This document shows positions 1-7,165 of a DNA stretch of 47,247 bases, one piece after another (positions within the stretch are counted from its first letter, which is position 1; every line of letters begins with the position of its first letter). The position numbers and the translations under genes are program-made. Under the pieces are notes generated by a model. The model was not told where the DNA came from, ran no database searches, and worked only from the letters and a program-made list of their open reading frames with translations. This DNA comes from Phycisphaeraceae bacterium (GTDB lineage: Bacteria; Planctomycetota; Phycisphaerae; Phycisphaerales; Zrk34): positions 1 through 47,247 of the forward strand of contig JANQHD010000050.1 of the NCBI GenBank assembly GCA_028282805.1. The letters are read 5' to 3'.

Positions 1-174
1 TTCAACTACGACGGCACGGTGTCGCTGGTGGACTTGAACTTCATCGGCACCAACTTCGGCAGCAGCATCGCGGCCCCCGCCCCCGGAAGCGCCCCGGCCC
101 CGGCCGTGCCCGAACCGGCGAGCCTGATGGTGTTGGGTATGGGCGCGTTGGCGCTGAGCCGCAAGCGGCGGTAA
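1..174 (+). CDS. C-terminal end of a dockerin-like / PEP-CTERM secreted protein (5' end outside window)
   Basis: The frame is open from base 1 and ends at TAA 172-174, giving the last 57 residues. It shows one dockerin-like calcium repeat (FNYDGTVSLVDLNFIGTNFG), an Ala/Pro linker, then a PEP-CTERM sorting tail: VPEPAS, a short hydrophobic stretch and the basic end SRKRR. PEP-CTERM tails are recognised by an exosortase in the inner membrane, which places the mature protein at or outside the cell surface. The catalytic part lies upstream of the window, so its function cannot be told. The repeat is nearly the same as those in the genes at 1497-4019 and 33352-36357. Confidence 0.85.
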   Translation, partial: FNYDGTVSLVDLNFIGTNFGSSIAAPAPGSAPAPAVPEPASLMVLGMGALALSRKRR

Positions 175-204
175 CGACGAATCACAGTAGATGCCCTCCA
201 TTTG

Positions 205-236
205 GGAGCCCGCGGTCGGTTGATCGCGGGCTCCGT
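205..236 (+). terminator. Intrinsic terminator-like hairpin after the PEP-CTERM gene
   Basis: A 10-bp perfect inverted repeat (GGAGCCCGCG at 205-214, CGCGGGCTCC at 225-234) with a 10-base loop is followed by a short T-rich stretch. It lies 31 bases after the upstream stop codon and well before the next gene. Confidence 0.6.
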
Positions 237-357
237 TTGTGTCTGAGCGATGGCGATCGATTGGGGGTGCCCGCGATGCGGTGTTTGTGGTATTATGAGG
301 TCGCATAGCCGGTTTTACGCACACTCGTGGAACGCCACCAATCGGGGTTGACCGCCC

Positions 358-1512
358 ATGAACAAGCCGAGATACATCGCGTTGTGCTTCCTGCCGGGCA
401 ACCCGCACTACGAGCAGATGATCGAGGGGGTGCTGGATTTCGCGCGCCACCACGGGCGGCGGTGGTCGTTTCTCACGGCGCCCGAGTCGTTGAACCTGTC
501 GCTGTTGGACCTTCAGGGCTGGAACGGTGACGGCGTGATCGCGGGGCTGAACACGGCGCAGGAAGCGGCGCTGGCCGGGCGGGTATCGATGCCGGTGGTC
601 AACGTGACCGGCACGCTGGCCCGCAGCCCGGTGCCGCGCATCAGCGTTGACAACGAGGCGATCGGCGAGCTGGCCGCGGAACACCTATTGGGCCAGGGCC
701 ACCGCCGGCTGGCGTTCTACGGGTTGGAGCAGATCGCGTTTTCGCGGCGGCGTCAATCCGGTTACGAGGCGCGGCTGGCCGAGCCGGGGTTGAAGGCGAG
801 CGTGTTGCTGGCGCGCGACACGTTCCGCGCGCACGGCTACCAATGGCTCGACCAGCTGACGCAGCTCGAGCGGTGGCTGGGGGCGATCGCCAAGCCGTTG
901 GGGGTGTTTGCGGTCAGCGACTACCGCGCCCGCATGGTGCTCGACGCGTGCAACAAGCTGGGCTTGCGTGTGCCGCACGACGTGGCGATCCTCGGCGTCG
1001 ACAACGACACGACGATCTGCGAGCACTCCGAGCCGACGCTCAGCAGCATCGCGCGCAACAGCTACCGGGCCGGCCTCGAAGCGGCGCGGCAGCTCGACCG
1101 CATGATGCTCGAGGGCGCCGGCGTGGCCGACCGCGAGGTCACGATCGAACCCGAGGGCGTGGTGCAGCGCGAGTCGACGGACGCGATCGCGGTGGAGGAC
1201 GCCCGGCTGCGCGAGGCGGTGCACTGGGTCCACCGGCACATCGACCAACCGATCTCGATCGAACGGCTGCTCGAGCAGGTGCACGTCTCGCGGCGGTGGC
1301 TGGAGTACGAGTTCCGCAAGGCGTTCGACTTGTCGCCGCACCAGTACATCACGCGCCGCCGGGTCGACAAGGCGAAGAAGATGCTCACCGGGCCCGAGCG
1401 GGCTTACGTGGCGGAGGTGGCCAAGGCGTGCGGGTTCACGTCGGCCAAGCAGTTCAGCGCCGCGTTTCGGCGGATCGTGGGCCAAAGCCCGTCGGATTAC
1501 CGCAGCGATTGA
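358..1512 (+). CDS. XylR-type transcriptional regulator (LacI-like sensor + AraC HTH)
   Basis: This is a 384-residue DNA-binding regulator. Residues about 4-275 resemble the periplasmic-binding-protein sensor of LacI-family regulators, with the typical LGQGHRRLAF and AILGVDNDTTIC segments. Residues about 280-384 are a two-helix-turn-helix AraC domain, with ISIERLLEQVHVSRRWLEY, then VAEVAKACGFTSAKQFSAAF and the closing GQSPSDYR. This order is that of xylose-operon regulator XylR, a family much expanded in Planctomycetota where it controls sugar-related genes. No sugar is evident here. The start ATG at 358 opens directly on the sensor domain. Its 3' end overlaps the convergent gene at 1497 by 16 bases. 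Target genes are unknown; the neighbouring PEP-CTERM and DUF1080 genes are candidates only by position. Confidence 0.85.
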   Translation: MNKPRYIALCFLPGNPHYEQMIEGVLDFARHHGRRWSFLTAPESLNLSLLDLQGWNGDGVIAGLNTAQEAALAGRVSMPVVNVTGTLARSPVPRISVDNEAIGELAAEHLLGQGHRRLAFYGLEQIAFSRRRQSGYEARLAEPGLKASVLLARDTFRAHGYQWLDQLTQLERWLGAIAKPLGVFAVSDYRARMVLDACNKLGLRVPHDVAILGVDNDTTICEHSEPTLSSIARNSYRAGLEAARQLDRMMLEGAGVADREVTIEPEGVVQRESTDAIAVEDARLREAVHWVHRHIDQPISIERLLEQVHVSRRWLEYEFRKAFDLSPHQYITRRRVDKAKKMLTGPERAYVAEVAKACGFTSAKQFSAAFRRIVGQSPSDYRSD

Positions 1513-4019
1513 GCCGCACGCCGCCCGCGGCTTAGCGCCAACGCGCCAAAGCCCAACAGCAGCAGGCTCGCCGGCTCGGGCACCGCCGGGCTCGTCGGCA
1601 CCGACCGGCCGAAGTTCGTGCCCAGCGCGTTGAGGTCGGCCAACGACACCACACCGTCGTAGTTGAAGTCGCCGGCCTGCCACGTCGAGCCCGTGCCGAA
1701 GCCCGCGCCCAGCGCGTTGAGGTCGACCAACGACACCGTGCCGTCGCCGTTGGCGTCGCCGCGGTAAGTCGCCAGCAGCCGCACGCGGTCGACAACGGTG
1801 TCGGCGTTCGTGTCTTCGTACAGCACCGCCAGCGCCGTGTCGGTATCGGCCAGGTCGGTGCCGGTCATCGCGGTCTGGTCGAACGTGCCGGTGATGCCGC
1901 CGGCCGTCATCACGACAAACGTGTCGCCCAACGCCGGGGCGGCCTGTTGGTTGATGACCAGCCCGCCGCCGGCGAGCAGCGCCTCGTTGGTCACCGCGAC
2001 CCGGTCGTGCACGGTCGGCGAAAGCAGGTCGACGCCCAGCGTCACGCCCGGCTCGACCTTCAGCTCGTCGGGCACTTCCAGCACGGCCGCGTCGTGCTTG
2101 AGCGTGTCGCTGACGAGCGTGATGTCGTCGTACCACGTCACGCCGTCCCACCTGCGGAAGCGCAGGTTCAGCAGCGAACCGGGCGTGCCGGTGGTAAAGG
2201 TGTCGGTGTCGATCAGAAACGTGTAGCTGTCGTTGGTCGGCCCGTAGGTGATACTGCCGTACGAGCCGGCGAGCGTGTCGTCGACGTCGATGATGCCGCT
2301 GTCCCACAGCACGGTGCCGTCCTGCTGTCGCAGCTCGACGATGAACGAGTCGTTGGTCGCGCCGATGCGCCAGCCGGCCTCCCACGCGTTGAACGAGAGC
2401 GTGTAGGTCTCGCCCTCGACCCAATAGGCGCCCAGGTCCTGGTTGATCGCGGCGTTGTTGGTGTTGTGCAGGCGGCCGGTCTTGGTGAAATCGGCGGGCG
2501 CGTTGCCGGTGGCCTCGTCGTCGATGTTGGACTTGTTGGCCAACTCCTCGTGCCAGCCGTGCACGGTGTTGTCGGCGATGCCGGGCGGGGTGTACGAGGC
2601 GGTGGTGAACTCGAAGTCGTGGTTGTCGATGAACACGTTCAGCGGCAGCGTGCCGATGCCGGCGGCGCCGACCTCGACGTGCTCGCCGGTTTTCAGCAGC
2701 GTCTGCTGGGTGATCGACCCGTCGTTGGTGCCGAACGGCGCCAGGTGCCCGGTGGCGTTGATCAGCTTCTTCTCATCCGACGACTTGTCGTAGGTCGCGG
2801 TGGCGACGGTTTCCCAGGCGCTGCCCTGCACGACGGTCTCGGTCTTGTTGTTCGACACGGTCTGCCAAAACTTCTCGGTGCCGGGGCCGATGTCGACGTA
2901 CTTGAGCTCGAAGTCGATCCGCTCACCGGTCACGGTGGCCTTGAGGTAGTGGCCGGCGCTGAAGGGGATGCCGTCGGTGACGATCTGCGTCACGCCGTTG
3001 GAGATCGACAGCGTGTTGTGGTGCACCTCGCCGGCGAGGAAGAGGTCGACGCCGTGGGCGGCAAGGGTCTGCCAGAAGTCGGTGGCGGCGCCCTTGTCGG
3101 CGTTGGCGGCGCTGGTGGTGTTGTCGTAGTCGCGCAGGTACAGCTCGCTCGAGCCGCGCACGCGCACCGGGGTGAGCACCGGCGTGTGCGCCTGCACGAC
3201 GATGTGGTCGATCGTCGGGTCGGCGTTGGCGGCGGCCAGCAGGTTATCCAGCCACGTCAGCTGCCCGCCGTCGACCGTACCCAACACCGAGCCGGTGCGG
3301 TTGTCGAGCTTGACGCCGGGGTCGTCCTGGCGGAACGCGTCGATCGTCACCATCAGCACGTTCTTATTCTGCACGGCGTAGGCGGTGTCTTCGTAGGGCG
3401 TGCCGACCGGGCGCGCGGGCACGCCGTTGATCGTGCCGCCGTAGAGCGTCTGGCCCGTGCCGTCCTGCGTAAAGTGCCGGGCGAAGGCCGCCTTGAAGTC
3501 GGGCACGAGCTTGGCGCGGCTGGAGTTGACGTTCCAGTTGTTGTCGCCGAGCTCGTGGTCGCCGACCGCCGGGTACGGCGTCAGCCCACGCGAGGTAAAG
3601 CGGTCCATCCACTGCGCGTAGTACAGGTCGGCGGCGTTGTGCAGCGCCGCCTGCCGGTTGGCGTGGGTGTTGTAGGTGCCGAAAATGTTGCGGCCGGTCG
3701 TGTCGTGGTGCCACTCGCCTTCCACCAGGTCGCCGGCGACGAGCACCATGTCCGGGTTCTCCCCGGCGATCGCGTCGAGGTAGTACGACAGCGTCGACTC
3801 GAAGCCCGCCGTCGTCGAGTCCTTCCAACCGTCGGGGTAACCGGGGTAGCCGACCAGCGTGCCGATGTCGGCGTTCATAAAGTCCGGCAGGCTGATGAAC
3901 GACCAGCTCTCTTGCCCCAACGCCCGCCCGCTCAGCGCGGCGCACACCACCATCGCGATCGCGACAGATCGGCCCAAACCGATAACACGGCCACACTCAC
4001 GGCTGCTGCGATAGATCAT
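1497..4019 (-). CDS. Secreted metallophosphoesterase with dockerin-like repeats and PEP-CTERM tail
   Basis: The protein has 840 residues from ATG 4017-4019, which has a GGAG ribosome site 8 bases upstream; a longer frame to 4184 lacks one. A basic N-terminus and hydrophobic segment (VAIAMVVCAALSGRALG) form a signal peptide. The first half carries calcineurin-like phosphoesterase motifs: VAGDLVEGEW, AVGDHELGDNNW (GDHE where GNHE is usual), VVQAHTPVL and LFLAGEVHHNTL. The first metal motif, normally D-x-H, reads LPDFMNAD, so one ligand may be missing. The middle resembles carbohydrate-binding or jelly-roll domains. The end has two dockerin-like repeats (GDANGDGTVSLVDLNALG, GDFNYDGVVSLADLNALG) and a PEP-CTERM tail (VPEPASLLLLG...SRGRR). 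It is probably a surface-attached phosphoesterase; the substrate is unknown. Confidence 0.8.
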   Translation of the reverse strand: MIYRSSRECGRVIGLGRSVAIAMVVCAALSGRALGQESWSFISLPDFMNADIGTLVGYPGYPDGWKDSTTAGFESTLSYYLDAIAGENPDMVLVAGDLVEGEWHHDTTGRNIFGTYNTHANRQAALHNAADLYYAQWMDRFTSRGLTPYPAVGDHELGDNNWNVNSSRAKLVPDFKAAFARHFTQDGTGQTLYGGTINGVPARPVGTPYEDTAYAVQNKNVLMVTIDAFRQDDPGVKLDNRTGSVLGTVDGGQLTWLDNLLAAANADPTIDHIVVQAHTPVLTPVRVRGSSELYLRDYDNTTSAANADKGAATDFWQTLAAHGVDLFLAGEVHHNTLSISNGVTQIVTDGIPFSAGHYLKATVTGERIDFELKYVDIGPGTEKFWQTVSNNKTETVVQGSAWETVATATYDKSSDEKKLINATGHLAPFGTNDGSITQQTLLKTGEHVEVGAAGIGTLPLNVFIDNHDFEFTTASYTPPGIADNTVHGWHEELANKSNIDDEATGNAPADFTKTGRLHNTNNAAINQDLGAYWVEGETYTLSFNAWEAGWRIGATNDSFIVELRQQDGTVLWDSGIIDVDDTLAGSYGSITYGPTNDSYTFLIDTDTFTTGTPGSLLNLRFRRWDGVTWYDDITLVSDTLKHDAAVLEVPDELKVEPGVTLGVDLLSPTVHDRVAVTNEALLAGGGLVINQQAAPALGDTFVVMTAGGITGTFDQTAMTGTDLADTDTALAVLYEDTNADTVVDRVRLLATYRGDANGDGTVSLVDLNALGAGFGTGSTWQAGDFNYDGVVSLADLNALGTNFGRSVPTSPAVPEPASLLLLGFGALALSRGRRAAQSLR

Positions 4020-4098
4020 GAAACGCCTCTCCAAGCTTTGCTGCGCAGTTGATCGCGGGCCGGTCGCGGGCCCGCGTGAGGGTAAAACAACTACTGAA

Positions 4099-4130
4099 TT
4101 AATACCCTTGAACAGCTTGTTGTAGACAAG
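4099..4130 (-). promoter_or_regulatory. Candidate promoter and dyad for the metallophosphoesterase gene
   Basis: On the minus strand TTGTCT (4124-4129) and TATTAA (4100-4105) are 18 bases apart, about 80 bases upstream of the chosen start. The -35 overlaps a small dyad, CTTGT-5-ACAAG (4116-4130), that could be an operator. Read by eye only. Confidence 0.4.
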
Positions 4131-4185
4131 GATGCGGCCTTTTGCGCAAAAAGGCAGGCCCCCATGCAAAGCGACTCGCCGCACC

Positions 4186-5526
4186 TCACGGGCCGGCCGG
4201 GCGCCACTCGCGCAGCCGGATATTGCGCCAGCGGACCTCGAGCGGGTCGGTGCGTTTGCCCACGCCGTGCACCTGCAAACCGATGTGGCCGGAGCGGTCG
4301 ACCGCGTCCATCACGCTCGCGGCCGGCTTGCCGTTGACCCACGTGCGGATCACCGGGCCTTGCGCGACGATGCGGATCGTGTTCCACTCGCCCACTTTGT
4401 AAGCGGTGCGGTCGCCGTGCGCTTCGGGCAGGCGCAAAAGCCAACCGCGCCGGCCCTCGTCGTAGACCGCGCCGGTGTAAGCGCGCCGCGAGCCGTCCAT
4501 CTCCACCTGGTAACCGCGCAACCGCCCGGTGCGGTTGTCGAGCCCGCCGTCGACGTTGCTTCGCACCTGGATGCCCGAGTTCAACTCGGCGTGTTGCTTG
4601 ACCTCGGCAACCAATTCGAAGTCGCGCAGCGCTTGCCGCAACACGAGGAACGTGTTGGGTGTGTTGGGCGCGGTGGTGCCGACGATCACGCCGCCTTCGA
4701 CGCGGTAGGTCGCCTTGCCGCCGACGGGCGTCCAGCCGTCGAGGTTCTCACCGTTGAAAGGCCGTGTCCATTCACCGGGGGTGTAGGTGCGCGCTTCGAG
4801 CGGCGCGACCCACACGTTGCGGAAGCGCACCGGGCCCTTGGCCATCGAGGCGTGCGACTGGAGCACGACGGGCCCGAGCGCGACGCCTTCGTCGCCGCGC
4901 GGGTTTTCTTTTTTCTTCGGGCCGTACGTCGAGCGGGGCGCCTCGACGTTGTCGTGCACGAGCTTGCCGTTCCAGTAAACGCTCATGCGCGCGTTCTCGG
5001 TTTTTTTGCCGGCCTTGTAGCGCGGGGCGCGGAAGAAGATGTCGTACGCCTGCCACGTGCCGGGCCCGGTCGAGGCGTTGACGTCCGCGGCCTTGATCGA
5101 ATAAATCGCCCCGGCCTCGTTCTTCTTCGGGGGGTTCGGCCCGGGCTTCGTGCCGAGCACCTGCACCTCGTAGAGGCCGCCGAGGAACACGCCGCTGTTG
5201 CCCGCCAGCTGCCCCGCCCCGCCGGGCGGCGCGTACCACTCGACGTGCAACCGGCAGTCGCCCAGCAGCATGACGGTTTCGCTGGTGGGGTTGGCGCCCT
5301 TGCCGAACGCGACGTGGTCGACGGTTCCGATCGGCTTGTCGGGCTTGCCGCCGGCGAGCTTCGGTTCCTTGACGGGTTTGAACGCCAGGTTGCCCCGCTC
5401 GCTGATGAGCGGCACCGCATCGGCCGTGGGCGCTGCGCCGACGCCGAGCGTCGGTGTGTCGTCATCACCAAACGCAAACGACGCGGTCAGCAGGGTCAAC
5501 CAAAGGGCGAGCATCAAGCGAATCAT
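4186..5526 (-). CDS. Secreted protein with two DUF1080 (3-keto-disaccharide hydrolase-type) domains
   Basis: The protein has 446 residues. The chosen ATG (5524-5526) has a GGAG site 8 bases upstream and begins a clean signal peptide (MIRLMLALWLTLLTASFAFG). Two related jelly-roll domains follow, about residues 45-235 and 250-440. Each shows hallmark DUF1080 strings: NSGVFLGGLYEVQV with YSIKAADVNASTGPGTWQAYDIFF in the first, and NSGIQVRSNVD...RGYQVEMDGS with EWNTIRI in the second, which also has FNGENLDGWTPVGG. DUF1080 proteins are concanavalin-like folds linked to 3-keto-disaccharide hydrolysis and are very numerous in Planctomycetota. Export is predicted. It lies tandem with, but 167 bases upstream of, the metallophosphoesterase gene and may be transcribed separately. 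Confidence 0.85.
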   Translation of the reverse strand: MIRLMLALWLTLLTASFAFGDDDTPTLGVGAAPTADAVPLISERGNLAFKPVKEPKLAGGKPDKPIGTVDHVAFGKGANPTSETVMLLGDCRLHVEWYAPPGGAGQLAGNSGVFLGGLYEVQVLGTKPGPNPPKKNEAGAIYSIKAADVNASTGPGTWQAYDIFFRAPRYKAGKKTENARMSVYWNGKLVHDNVEAPRSTYGPKKKENPRGDEGVALGPVVLQSHASMAKGPVRFRNVWVAPLEARTYTPGEWTRPFNGENLDGWTPVGGKATYRVEGGVIVGTTAPNTPNTFLVLRQALRDFELVAEVKQHAELNSGIQVRSNVDGGLDNRTGRLRGYQVEMDGSRRAYTGAVYDEGRRGWLLRLPEAHGDRTAYKVGEWNTIRIVAQGPVIRTWVNGKPAASVMDAVDRSGHIGLQVHGVGKRTDPLEVRWRNIRLREWRPAGP

Positions 5527-5664
5527 CGCGCGACTCCGTGAGCGGGTGCCGTGATTACGACGCAGAGAATACCTCAAACCGTGCAACGGCGAGCGTCGCT
5601 TCAGCGACGCGGTGGGCCTCGTCGAATCGCGACGCGGGTACCGCACGGGGGCCCACCCGCGGGT

Positions 5665-5903
5665 GGCATTCGCCGCGTGTGGGTTCTCACCCCGGCCCAG
5701 TTACGCACAAGCCCCACCCGAACGGGTGGGGGCGGAGCGGGTGGGATTCGCTCGGGCTGCGCCCTCGCGGCGCCTCGCCCCGCTCGGCGTCGAACCCACG
5801 TGACGCGGCATTCGCCGCGTGTGGGTTCTCACCCCGGCCCAGTTACGCACAAGCCCCACCCATTCGGGTGGGGCTTGTGCGTAAGCGGAGCGGGTGGGAT
5901 TCG
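5665..5903. repeat. Tandem partial duplication of the tRNA-Ser(GGA) 3' end and its downstream hairpin
   Basis: A 55-bp segment at 5665-5719 recurs exactly at 5807-5861. Each copy is followed by an inverted repeat (CCCCACCC / GGGTGGGG) and then by the same 17 bases, 5734-5750 and 5887-5903, which are the T-loop-to-3'-end part of the neighbouring tRNA-Ser gene on the minus strand. The distal copy is therefore a fragment of the tRNA plus its flank. Between the copies sit about 38 GC-rich bases and a short second T-arm piece near 5789-5799. At 5847-5877 the hairpin is a perfect 15-bp stem and may end tRNA transcription. The rest of 5527-5886 shows no gene. Confidence 0.8.
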
Positions 5904-5972
5904 AACCCACGGTACGGTTGCCCGTACACACGATTTCCAGTCGTGTTCCTTCAGCCGCTCGGACACCGCTCC
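5886..5972 (-). tRNA. tRNA-Ser (anticodon GGA)
   Basis: The minus strand folds as a class II tRNA: acceptor GGAGCGG paired with CCGCTCC, anticodon stem CACGA/TCGTG around loop CTGGAAA (anticodon GGA, reading UCC/UCU), a long variable arm (TGTACGGGCAACCGTACC), T-arm GTGGG-TTCGAAT-CCCAC, and discriminator G as expected for serine. CCA is not encoded. A promoter lies just upstream, divergent from truB. Confidence 0.95.
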
Positions 5973-6001
5973 GTGGGTCGACCGATCGCGTGCAGATGCG
6001 T

Positions 6002-6029
6002 ATCGTAGCGACGCGAAACCGAGTGTAAA
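6002..6029 (-). promoter_or_regulatory. Promoter of tRNA-Ser(GGA)
   Basis: On the minus strand TTTACA (6024-6029) and TACGAT (6002-6007) are separated by 16 bases and lie about 30 bases upstream of the tRNA 5' end. This is a good sigma-70-type match at the right distance for a tRNA gene. Confidence 0.6.
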
Positions 6030-6038
6030 GGATACGCC

Positions 6039-6749
6039 TTGAAATACCGTCGACACGATCTGCACGGCATCCTGGTGGTCGACAAGCCCGTGGGTTGTAG
6101 TTCCATGGACGTCGTCCGCCGGGTGCGGTTCGCCGCGGGCCACTGCAAGACCGGCCACGCCGGCACGCTCGACCCGCTGGCCAGCGGCGTGCTGATCTGT
6201 TGCCTCGGCAAGGCGACCAAGGCCGTGGACCTGCTCATGGGCCAGACCAAGGTGTACGAGACCACCGTCGACCTGTCGGCTTTGACCAACACCGATGACG
6301 CCGAGGGCGAGCGGCAGCCGGTCGACGTCGCCGAGCCCCCCACCGCTGCGCAGGTGCGCGAGGCGCTCGACCGCTTGACCGGCGACATCCAACAGACGCC
6401 CCCCGCCTACAGCGCCATCAAGATCGACGGCCAACGCGCCTACAAGCTCGCACGCAAGGGCGACAACGTCGACATCCCCGCCCGCACCGTGCGCATCGAT
6501 CGCATCGCGCTGCGCCGCTACGGCTGGCCGACGCTCGAGCTGACCGTGACCTGCGGCAAGGGCACGTACATCCGCTCGCTCGCCCGGCAGATCGGCGGCC
6601 TGCTGAACACCGGCGGCCACCTCACCGCCCTCCGCCGCACCGCGATCGGTCATTACACCATCGACCGGGCCACCCCGCTCGACGCCGTGCCCGAGCCGTT
6701 GATGCCCGAGCACCTCACCCCCGCCCCCGCGCTGCCAGAACGCCCCTGA
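6039..6749 (+). CDS. truB: tRNA pseudouridine-55 synthase TruB
   Basis: The enzyme converts U55 in the T-loop of tRNAs to pseudouridine. Residues 9-17 (HGILVVDKP) and 39-52 (GHAGTLDPLASGVL) match the TruB signature, with Asp45 as the predicted nucleophile; further conserved strings are QTPPAYSAIKIDGQRAYKLAR and GTYIRSLARQIG. The protein has 236 residues, short for the family because there is little C-terminal extension beyond the catalytic domain. The start is TTG at 6039, preceded by AAAGGA 8 bases upstream; no better in-frame ATG exists before the HGILVVDKP motif. It is divergent from a tRNA-Ser gene and followed by a tRNA-Ile2 gene, not by ribF or rpsO as in many bacteria. Confidence 0.93.
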   Translation: MKYRRHDLHGILVVDKPVGCSSMDVVRRVRFAAGHCKTGHAGTLDPLASGVLICCLGKATKAVDLLMGQTKVYETTVDLSALTNTDDAEGERQPVDVAEPPTAAQVREALDRLTGDIQQTPPAYSAIKIDGQRAYKLARKGDNVDIPARTVRIDRIALRRYGWPTLELTVTCGKGTYIRSLARQIGGLLNTGGHLTALRRTAIGHYTIDRATPLDAVPEPLMPEHLTPAPALPERP

Positions 6750-6823
6750 CTCGATACAATCATCCGCACTGGGGAACGTTTCGTTCTTCGAGCTTCGAGT
6801 CTCGAGTTTCGAACTTCTCCCCC

Positions 6824-6896
6824 GGCCCCGTAGCTCAGCGGTCAGAGCAGTCGACTCATAATCGATTGGTCCCTGGTTCAAATCCAGGCGGGGCTA
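6824..6896 (+). tRNA. tRNA-Ile2 (anticodon CAT, lysidine type); elongator Met less likely
   Basis: The 73 bases fold as a cloverleaf: acceptor GGCCCCG/CGGGGCT, D-arm with AGCTCAGCGGTCAGAGCA, anticodon loop CTCATAA in stem TCGA/TCGA, T-arm CCTGG-TTCAAAT-CCAGG, discriminator A. The anticodon is CAT. The acceptor GGCCCC and the stretch GACTCATAATCG-TTGGTC match bacterial tRNA-Ile2, whose C34 is changed to lysidine by TilS to read AUA, better than elongator or initiator Met. Its 3' end is duplicated downstream. Confidence 0.85.
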
Positions 6897-7005
6897 TTGC
6901 CGTGCCTGGGCTTGAACCAGGGACCGCGGACGCGTAGCGGACGCACGTCCCGCAGGTCACGCCGCAGGCGCTGCGCCAGCACAATCCAGGCGGGGCTATT
7001 GCCGT
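6881..7005. repeat. Duplicated 3' end of tRNA-Ile2 with an inverted T-arm copy between
   Basis: The 23 bases at 6881-6903, running from the T-loop through the tRNA 3' end, recur exactly at 6983-7005. Between them, 6912-6925 is the exact reverse complement of tRNA bases 6868-6881 (the 5' side of the T-arm). No open reading frame is credible in the 100-bp unit. The remainder up to 7096 shows nothing recognisable. Confidence 0.8.
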
Positions 7006-7096
7006 ACGCGCTGGCGTCCTTCGCCGTGGGCATCGCCGCCAAGCGCCGGCGCAGGTCCGCCTCGAAGCCAGGCGGGCGAATCACCGATATGATGTC

Positions 7097-7130
7097 AGGG
7101 CCTCGCCCAGGATGCGGGGCCCTGTTTTTT
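7097..7130 (+). terminator. Intrinsic terminator in front of the phosphatase/TPR gene
   Basis: AGGGCCTCGC (7097-7106) pairs with GCGGGGCCCT (7114-7123), with one G-U pair, and is followed by GTTTTTT. It may end the tRNA-Ile2 transcript, or act as an attenuator for the gene starting 36 bases further on. Confidence 0.7.
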
Positions 7131-7165
7131 GGGCGCGTGGTTGAGCGCGCGGGAGGTCTTGATCC

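Noticed and set aside
685-2424. Minus-strand ORF of 579 codons across the XylR-type gene
   Set aside because: Arg-, His- and Gly-rich translation without domain features, antisense to a well-supported gene; a shadow due to high GC.
1947-4052. Plus-strand ORF of 701 codons
   Set aside because: Fully antisense to the phosphoesterase gene, with low-complexity Val/Gly/Arg/Asp translation.
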